The position numbers and the translations under genes were made by a program. From Candidatus Eiseniibacteriota bacterium (GTDB lineage Bacteria > Eisenbacteria > RBG-16-71-46 > JAFGJU01): a stretch of 45,949 bases of DNA. The stretch spans positions 1,807,778 through 1,853,726 of the forward strand of contig CP070702.1 in assembly GCA_020349905.1 (NCBI GenBank), read 5' to 3'. The notes beneath the pieces were generated by a model that had not been told where the DNA came from, did not search any database, and saw only the letters and a program-made list of their open reading frames with translations. Shown here one piece after another: positions 40,639 through 45,949 of this stretch (position 1 is the stretch's first letter; every line of letters starts with the position of its first letter).

Positions 40639-41598
40639 ATGAAGCATCTCTCGACTCTACTGGCAGCACTGGCGCTCGCATCTCTCCTGGCGGTTCTGGC
40701 GGGTTGCAGCAGCGACAGCACGTCTACTGGAACCGCAGAGCTCTCCCCGGAGGAGCAGGAGATCCAGGCGATGCTTGAATCCTCTGAATACATCCTGCCC
40801 GACGGCTTCCATTCGGACGAGCAATACGAGGGCCAGTACGTCTCAGCCGTGTCTCAGGGCGGCGAAGAGGAAGACGCGGAGACGTTGCCCTGGGTCAGGT
40901 TCTTCAGGATGATGAGGGGCAGACCCTGGGTCCAGTTCGTGATACGCATTCCCGGCACCGAGGGACCCGGCACCGCAGACGTGAAGATACTCCACCATCT
41001 GTGGGGAACTTTCGTCGTGGACAACACCCAGGACGGCATCGCGAATCCCTTCTTTAGGCCCTTCGGCTCGGTTGCAGTCACGCACATGATGCTCCGAAAG
41101 GTCGACGAGGTTTGGAGGATCGACAAGGTGTCGCCTACGGACGTGGTCTCGACCAACGACGGAGGTACCACGATTCACATTGTGGCCGTGAGGACGCGCG
41201 GCTCCAGCCACACGTACCCGCAGACCATCATCTCGTCTCCGGACAGCCTGTTCACACTGCACGAGCTCCCGGCTTTCGCGCCGGGTGACACGGTCATGGT
41301 TGCTGCGAAAGCCATGAACAGAAATCCCGACGGCTCGTGGCTGTTCCTTCACGCCCACTGCGGTCACCGCGCCAGCTTCTTTCACATTAGAGTTCCGTTC
41401 GTGAGAGACGAGTCGGACCCCACCATGTTCCAGGCCAGATGGGTCCTACCCCCTGGAATGGATGTTCCCAGGGTCTTCCACATGGCGGTGGACGCCATAG
41501 ACTGGAACACGCTGTTCGGGGACAAGGACGCCGTCTACAACTCGCGAATGTGGTCGATTCCCTGCGTGGTGGGACCTATTCTAGTGACCGAGAGGTAA
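40639..41598 (+). CDS. Lipoprotein of unknown function
   Basis: A 319-residue lipoprotein with ATG 40639 preceded by GGAGG. The lipobox LAGC at about residues 20-23 is followed by SSDSTSTGT. The mature protein has no recognised domain; it is mixed alpha/beta with MHM-like and aromatic segments (e.g. HHLWGTFVVDNTQDGIANPF) and is predicted to sit at a membrane surface. It ends the second ECF operon and is followed by a hairpin terminator, so it is probably part of that regulon. Confidence 0.75.
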   Translation: MKHLSTLLAALALASLLAVLAGCSSDSTSTGTAELSPEEQEIQAMLESSEYILPDGFHSDEQYEGQYVSAVSQGGEEEDAETLPWVRFFRMMRGRPWVQFVIRIPGTEGPGTADVKILHHLWGTFVVDNTQDGIANPFFRPFGSVAVTHMMLRKVDEVWRIDKVSPTDVVSTNDGGTTIHIVAVRTRGSSHTYPQTIISSPDSLFTLHELPAFAPGDTVMVAAKAMNRNPDGSWLFLHAHCGHRASFFHIRVPFVRDESDPTMFQARWVLPPGMDVPRVFHMAVDAIDWNTLFGDKDAVYNSRMWSIPCVVGPILVTER

Positions 41599-41642
41599 GG
41601 ACCTGAGCGGCTCGCGAGGGTGAGCGAAGGTCAGGCAAGGAG

Positions 41643-41682
41643 GGCACCGAATCAGCCGCGTGCTGGTTCGGCGCCGTGTTTA
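41643..41682 (+). terminator. Hairpin terminator after the lipoprotein gene
   Basis: GGCACCGAATCAGC (41643-41656) pairs with GCTGGTTCGGCGCC (41662-41675), with one A-C mismatch and one G-T pair, around a 5-nt loop. A short GTGTTTA follows, so the T-run is weak. It separates the two adjacent ECF operons. Confidence 0.65.
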
Positions 41683-41810
41683 TGGCCCTTGACGCCCATC
41701 AATGAACGTGCAATCGTCACGCACTCTACTATTGCTGCAAGTTTTCCGAGTTCTGAGTGTATAACCCTCAGAACCACCTAATCACGATCACATACACCCA
41801 AGGGCGCCCG

Positions 41811-42386
41811 GTGAACGATCAAGAGCTGATTCACAGAATAGCAGAGAAGGATCACGCGGCCTTCAAATCGCTCGTAGAGCGTTACCAATTGACGGTCCTG
41901 AAGACCTGCTATCGAATACTCGGAAGCCGGCAGGACGCCGAGGACGTGGCGCAGGAGGTCTTCCTCAGGGTGTTCCAGGGGGCCAAGAGGTTCCGCGGCG
42001 AATCAGCCGTGTCCACGTGGCTCTATCGAATAGCGGTGAATCTGTCCCTAAACCATCGCCGCAAGCATAAGTGGAATCGCTATCTCGACGTCCTCGCGCT
42101 CTCAGATGCCCGGAAAGAGGATCCAACCAGCCGGCTGGAGGCTCCGGACAGGGACAGGCCGGACCGGCTGCTCGAACAGAAGGAAAGGCGCAGGATTCTG
42201 GCGGAAGCGTTGGAAACCCTCCCAGAAAGGCAGAGGGTGGCCTTGATTCTTCACAAGTACGAGAGTCTCTCCTACGAGGAGGTGGCAGAGGTGCTGGAAA
42301 CTTCCCTGTCTTCGGTCGAGTCGCTGATCCATCGCGCCAAGCGGAACCTGCAGAAGAGGTTGGTCGAACTCATCGGGGATTTGTGA
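41811..42386 (+). CDS. ECF-type RNA polymerase sigma factor (third locus)
   Basis: A 191-residue ECF sigma factor. I choose GTG 41811 (MNDQELIHRIAEKDHAAF) over the frame start at 41757, which coincides with a TATAAC -10-like element at 41760-41765. Region 2 has LVERYQLTVLKTCYRILGSR, QDAEDVAQEVFLRVFQGAKR and ESAVSTWLYRIAVNLSLNHR; region 4 has LPERQRVALILHKYESLSYE followed by SVESLIHRAKRNL. A 96-nt gap leads to the anti-sigma gene. It probably governs the efflux operon that follows. Confidence 0.9.
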   Translation: MNDQELIHRIAEKDHAAFKSLVERYQLTVLKTCYRILGSRQDAEDVAQEVFLRVFQGAKRFRGESAVSTWLYRIAVNLSLNHRRKHKWNRYLDVLALSDARKEDPTSRLEAPDRDRPDRLLEQKERRRILAEALETLPERQRVALILHKYESLSYEEVAEVLETSLSSVESLIHRAKRNLQKRLVELIGDL

Positions 42387-42482
42387 AATGCGAGGTGGTC
42401 CTGATTTATGCAGAATGAGTGAGGTTGAGCGCAAGTTTGCGGTCTCTGGCTGTGTCTAAAGTGACGAACAAGTGAGGAACAC

Positions 42483-42986
42483 ATGGACTGCCGATTCATC
42501 AAAGACAACGTAATAGACATCGTGGGAGAAACGCTCCCTGAAGACACCCGAAAGGAGATCGAGGCCCATCTGAGGTCCTGCAAGAGGTGTGCGGTCCTGA
42601 CGGGGCGATTCGCACAACTGTGGCAGGCGTGGGAAGACTCCGTGTCGGTGGAACCCTCCCCTGCCTTTTTGCCTCACTTGTGGCAACGAATCCAGGAATC
42701 TGAAGAGAATAGGCTCGCCGTTCCGTTTCTCCTCTCGGGTTGGGAGCGCTGGCTGAGGCCGACTGCTGCTGTTGGCACTATAGCGGTCGGACTATTGATC
42801 GGTTATCACCTGGGCAACGTTCCGGCTGACAGCGGGCCGGATTCGGTGCAGCGGCTGACCGGTCAGCAGACGCTCGAAAGCGTCCCGTCAGCAGAGTTGT
42901 TGTTCGACTACTATCTCGGAGGTCTCGACGACTTTCCGAGCGGCTCCGTGGGAGAGTTCTACACGGATCCCGAACAAAACGGCTAG
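42483..42986 (+). CDS. Anti-sigma factor (third locus)
   Basis: A 167-residue membrane protein with zinc-binding HLRSCKRC (about residues 29-36) in an N-terminal anti-sigma domain, then one transmembrane segment (RPTAAVGTIAVGLLIGYHLG, about 83-103) and a short periplasmic tail. It would sequester the upstream sigma factor. Its stop is 11 nt before the Spy/CnrX-like gene. Confidence 0.8.
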   Translation: MDCRFIKDNVIDIVGETLPEDTRKEIEAHLRSCKRCAVLTGRFAQLWQAWEDSVSVEPSPAFLPHLWQRIQESEENRLAVPFLLSGWERWLRPTAAVGTIAVGLLIGYHLGNVPADSGPDSVQRLTGQQTLESVPSAELLFDYYLGGLDDFPSGSVGEFYTDPEQNG

Positions 42987-42997
42987 GAAGGCGATTC

Positions 42998-43576
42998 ATG
43001 AAGAGGAAATTGCTCATACTGGCTCTCGTTGTCTTGACTATCATCAACATATCCGCTCTGGCAACGATTCTCTACAACCGTTGGTCCATGCCCGTGCGTG
43101 TCCCTGCCGAGCGCCGCCACAGGGACCCACTAGTTTTCTTCCGGGAGCGGCTTGAGTTGAGTGAGAGTCAGATCAACGATTTGCGGGCACGAAGGGACTC
43201 GTTTGAAAGGGAAACTGGCGAATCCAGGGAGATGATCCGCGAGAAGAGAAGAAGATTGATGGAGGCGCTCAGGTCGTCCCAGCCAGACACTCTGCGGATT
43301 GACCAGCTGGTGGATGAGATCATAGCGGTGCAGGCTCAACTTGAAAAGCGCGTGATCCGGCAAATGCTACAGGAACAGGCCACTCTGACGCCCGAGCAGC
43401 GCGAGAAATTCCTGTCGTTGTTTGATGACCACGTGCGTAAGCGCGGGTTTGTTCCGTGGCGTAGCCCCAAGGGACGAAGAGGTCCGCATTCTGATCAATT
43501 CCGCCAAGAGAGGAGTCGTGAACATGGGAAACAAGCACCGGACAAGCGGACCGGCGACGCGCAGAGAGGGGAGTAA
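42998..43576 (+). CDS. Spy/CnrX-like periplasmic sensor or chaperone
   Basis: A 192-residue membrane-anchored helical protein. The hydrophobic N-terminus (KLLILALVVLTIINISALAT) is followed by 'FFRERLELSESQINDLRARR', and later EQATLTPEQREKFLSLFDDH, the LTxxQ motif of the Spy/CpxP and metal-resistance (PF13801) family. In Cupriavidus, CnrX of this family is the metal sensor paired with anti-sigma CnrY and sigma CnrH next to an efflux system, and the layout here is alike. Few histidines are available as metal ligands, so metal sensing is unproven. The C-terminus is charged (PDKRTGDAQRGE). Confidence 0.75.
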   Translation: MKRKLLILALVVLTIINISALATILYNRWSMPVRVPAERRHRDPLVFFRERLELSESQINDLRARRDSFERETGESREMIREKRRRLMEALRSSQPDTLRIDQLVDEIIAVQAQLEKRVIRQMLQEQATLTPEQREKFLSLFDDHVRKRGFVPWRSPKGRRGPHSDQFRQERSREHGKQAPDKRTGDAQRGE

Positions 43577-43581
43577 GCGAA

Positions 43582-44832
43582 GTGAGTCTGAGATTCTATA
43601 GTGCGTTAATCGTCCTGTTTTTCTTTCTGACTCCCGCTGCTCTGGCGCAGCAAGCGCTTACTATCCAGGACTGCATCTCACTTGCCAGAGAGAATAATCC
43701 CAGACTTGTCCAGTCCAGAACTTCAATACAGAGAGCAAACGCGGGTGTAACACTGGCACATTCTTCCTACTACCCCACCTTCGACCTTTCGAGTAGATAT
43801 AGGAACACCGAAACCTTTTCCGGAGAAAGGGAAGGAAGTTACTCGACAAGCATAAGCCTGGACTATCCACTCTACAGAGGCGGATACAGACGGGCGGCCG
43901 TCAAGGCCGCCCTCGTGGAAGTCGATGTGGCAGAGGAAAGCTATCGTTTTTCAGAAAGCCAGGTTGTCCTGGAAGTGAAGCAGGCCTTCTTCAAGATTCT
44001 GCAGAAAGAGGAACAGATCGCGCTCACGGAGGACATGGTGAATAGGCGTAACGAAGACCTTGTCCTTATCAGATTGAAGTACGACTCCGGCAGAGAGAGC
44101 TTGCCGGCCGTAGAGGAGGCGGCAGCGAGCATACTGAGAGCAGAATACGAAAAGAAGAGGGCCGAAGAGGAGCTGGCTCTTGCCAAGATTGACCTCAATT
44201 TGCTACTCAGCAGACCCAGAAGGGCGGAGGTGTCATTGGAGTACACGAGCAACGAAGCGGAGATGCCGTCTCTTGCGGTCTTAATAGAAGAGGCTAAAGC
44301 TGAGAGGTCAGAATTGCGCTCGGAAAAGGCGAACACCGGAGCACTCGAGGCGCAGGTAATCCAAGCCAGAAGCAGCTATTTTCCTACTGTTTCCCTGTCG
44401 TCTTCGTTGGGATGGCAGGGTAGCGAATTCCTCGAGCAGACAAACGATTGGAGCTTCGGAGTCAACCTTTCTCTGCCCATCTTTGATGGCTTCTCGACAA
44501 AGGTGAAGGTTCAGCAGGCAACACTTTCACTTGAGAACCAGGAAGCACGAATCCGAGAAGTAGAAGAGATGATAGAAGAAGAGATCGAGCAGGCCTATTC
44601 AACCTGGGAGCTGGCAAGGAGCATCATCGAAGTAAATGAGCGCACTCTGGAGGCCGCGCGCAACATGTATCGACTCACAAAACTGCAATACGAACAGGGA
44701 TTGAGCTCATATTTTTTCCTTCAACAAAAGGAGAGCGATCTGACACAGGCCGAGAATAGCAAACTCGACGCGCTATTCAATCTGCGCGTGTCGAGGGCGC
44801 GGCTGGAGAAGACACTAGGGAGGATCAATTGA
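43582..44832 (+). CDS. TolC-family outer-membrane efflux protein
   Basis: A 416-residue TolC homologue. The start is GTG 43582, 8 nt after GGGAG. Signal peptide at 1-22 (SALIVLFFFLTPAALAQQ). The two repeats of the family are visible as coiled-coil alpha-barrel segments, for instance LTIQDCISLARENNPRLVQS, YSTSISLDYPLYRGGYRRAA and later SFGVNLSLPIFDGFSTKVKV. It forms the outer-membrane duct of a tripartite exporter. It starts 5 nt after the previous gene and its TGA overlaps the ATG of the adaptor gene. Confidence 0.93.
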   Translation: MSLRFYSALIVLFFFLTPAALAQQALTIQDCISLARENNPRLVQSRTSIQRANAGVTLAHSSYYPTFDLSSRYRNTETFSGEREGSYSTSISLDYPLYRGGYRRAAVKAALVEVDVAEESYRFSESQVVLEVKQAFFKILQKEEQIALTEDMVNRRNEDLVLIRLKYDSGRESLPAVEEAAASILRAEYEKKRAEEELALAKIDLNLLLSRPRRAEVSLEYTSNEAEMPSLAVLIEEAKAERSELRSEKANTGALEAQVIQARSSYFPTVSLSSSLGWQGSEFLEQTNDWSFGVNLSLPIFDGFSTKVKVQQATLSLENQEARIREVEEMIEEEIEQAYSTWELARSIIEVNERTLEAARNMYRLTKLQYEQGLSSYFFLQQKESDLTQAENSKLDALFNLRVSRARLEKTLGRIN

Positions 44833-45821
44833 TGAAGAAACTGCTTATCCTCATCGTCGCGGTCGCTGTGTGTATTTCTGCATTTCTCTATTGGAGGGAG
44901 AAAAACGGCAACAGTGCGTCGCAGCCAACGTATCAAGCCGTCAAGGTAGAAAGCGGGGACATTCGAGTCAAAGTGTTGTCTACTGGCACCATCGAACCAT
45001 ATACCAGGGTAGTCGTCAGTTCGTCGGTCAGTGGGAGAATAGACAAGGTTGAAGTTGACGAAGGAGATTTGGTGAGGCCGGGCGACATCCTTGCTTGGAT
45101 CTCCAGCGAAGACAGAATCGGACTTCTGGACGCGGCGCGATCCGCTCTGGAATCTGCACAGGAAAAGAACGACGAAGAGGCCCTAGAGGATGCAAAGAGA
45201 GCTTACGAGATTGCGGACAAAGCATACAAACCCGTGCCGCTCACAAACTCTATAGCTGGCGAGGTGATAAATCGTTCCTGCGAACCCGGACAGAATGTGT
45301 CGATGCAGAGCGCGCTCTTTGTAATCGCAGACAGACTCGTCGCGCGCGTTCAGGTGGATGAGGCAGACATAGGCAGGATCAGATTGAAACAGGACACATG
45401 GGTAGTGCTAGATGCTTTTCCTGATGAACGCGTCCAGGCCCGGGTGACCAAGATATCTCGTGAAGGCACGCTCGTCTCCGACGTGGTGGAGTATGACGTA
45501 ATGGTGGAACCCTTAGACGTTCCCGTGCACTGGGCGTCCGGAATGACAGCTAACGTGGAGTTCATCGTGGACAGAAAGGACAGTGTCCTTGTGATTCCGA
45601 GAAGTGCTGTCTTCCAACGTGACGACAGGGAGTTTGCGATGGTGCTGAAAGAGAAGCCAGAACCTCGACAGATCGAGACCGGAATTACCGACGGGAGAGT
45701 CGTGGAGGTTGTACGAGGGCTAAAAGAAGGAGACACAGTGGTTCTGAGTGGGGCTGAAGGCGAATCAGGGCCCCGTATTGATCGCTCAAGGGCGATGCGC
45801 ATGATGATGAGGCGAAGATGA
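44832..45821 (+). CDS. MacA/HlyD-type periplasmic adaptor
   Basis: A 329-residue membrane-fusion protein with ATG 44832, whose A overlaps the TolC stop. The N-terminal anchor helix (LLILIVAVAVCISAFLYW) is followed by a lipoyl-like half (SGRIDKVEVDEGDLVRPGD), a short helical hairpin (about 95-140, much shorter than in MacA), the second lipoyl half (TNSIAGEVINRSCEPGQNVS), and beta-barrel domains (VVEYDVMVEPLDVPVHWASG). It links the inner-membrane ABC transporter to TolC. Its stop overlaps the ATPase start as ATGA. Confidence 0.9.
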   Translation: MKKLLILIVAVAVCISAFLYWREKNGNSASQPTYQAVKVESGDIRVKVLSTGTIEPYTRVVVSSSVSGRIDKVEVDEGDLVRPGDILAWISSEDRIGLLDAARSALESAQEKNDEEALEDAKRAYEIADKAYKPVPLTNSIAGEVINRSCEPGQNVSMQSALFVIADRLVARVQVDEADIGRIRLKQDTWVVLDAFPDERVQARVTKISREGTLVSDVVEYDVMVEPLDVPVHWASGMTANVEFIVDRKDSVLVIPRSAVFQRDDREFAMVLKEKPEPRQIETGITDGRVVEVVRGLKEGDTVVLSGAEGESGPRIDRSRAMRMMMRRR

Positions 45822-45949
45822 TAGAACTGCGAAAGGTGAGCAAGATCTACCGAATGGGAGACATAAAGGTCCCTGCACTGAAGAACGTCTCCTTTAGAAT
45901 AGAGGACGGTGAATTCATTGCAGTCATGGGACCCTCGGGCTCGGGCAAG
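45818..45949 (+). CDS. MacB/LolD-type ABC ATPase, partial (cut by window end)
   Basis: The first 44 residues are seen. ATG 45818 overlaps the adaptor's TGA. The sequence begins MIELRKVSKIYRMGDIKVPA and reaches Walker A GPSGSGK at the edge, so the ATPase belongs to the MacB/LolD subfamily. Its permease (separate or fused) lies to the right. With TolC and the adaptor it should form a tripartite exporter. Confidence 0.9.
   Translation, partial: MIELRKVSKIYRMGDIKVPALKNVSFRIEDGEFIAVMGPSGSGK

Overview
The window looks like chromosomal DNA of an uncultured, Gram-negative-type bacterium, probably from the FCB superphylum (an Eisenbacteria-, Krumholzibacteria- or WOR-3-like candidate lineage). The clues are several secreted proteins with a C-terminal FlgD/T9SS-type Ig domain (PNPF motif, 'G.VVxTL...G.H...W.G....G..V.SG.Y.Y'), a dockerin-bearing cell-surface protein, outer-membrane components (TolC, a beta-barrel, a LolA-like protein), lipoproteins, and ordinary sigma70-type promoters (TTGACA-N17-TATAAT at 351-379). 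The lineage is an inference; no rRNA or tRNA gene was seen.

Layout. 1-180: a TPP riboswitch with its own promoter on the minus strand, serving a thiamine-related gene beyond the left edge. 351-4917: three secreted proteins, two of which share an N-terminal module but end differently. 5039-8264: an HD-GYP protein and a HEAT-repeat protein that share an N-terminal domain. 8580-11477: a large secreted zincin-like protein. 11622-15998: an apparent operon of MscL, a secreted Ntn-hydrolase, a GT9 glycosyltransferase and a frameshifted GT39-like glycosyltransferase. 16113-17781: ECF sigma/anti-sigma pair, divergent from a membrane protein and a newly noticed 59-residue ORF made largely of heptad repeats. 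17805-23409: a LolD-type ATPase, two FtsX-type permeases, a LolA-like lipoprotein-sorting protein and a beta-barrel protein. 23458-24282: a monocistronic secreted protein with its own promoter and terminator.

24447-34449 is the most unusual part. On the minus strand, behind one good promoter, lie a transmembrane Ser/Thr kinase with a beta-propeller, a small Cys-containing protein with a duplicated QVDHTCG motif (possible peptide-modification substrate), a radical SAM/SPASM enzyme, and then two tandem copies of a two-gene module: a lipoprotein metzincin followed by a 264-residue partner lipoprotein. This could be a RiPP-like or surface-protein maturation/proteolysis system; the link between its parts is inference from gene order.

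34553-45949: an NhaC-type antiporter with an extra N-terminal domain and a YtcJ-type amidohydrolase, then two adjacent ECF sigma/anti-sigma operons. The first continues into a helical periplasmic protein and a lipoprotein. The second continues into a Spy/CnrX-like periplasmic protein, TolC, a MacA-like adaptor and the start of a MacB/LolD-type ATPase, so it looks like a sigma-controlled tripartite efflux operon that runs off the right edge.
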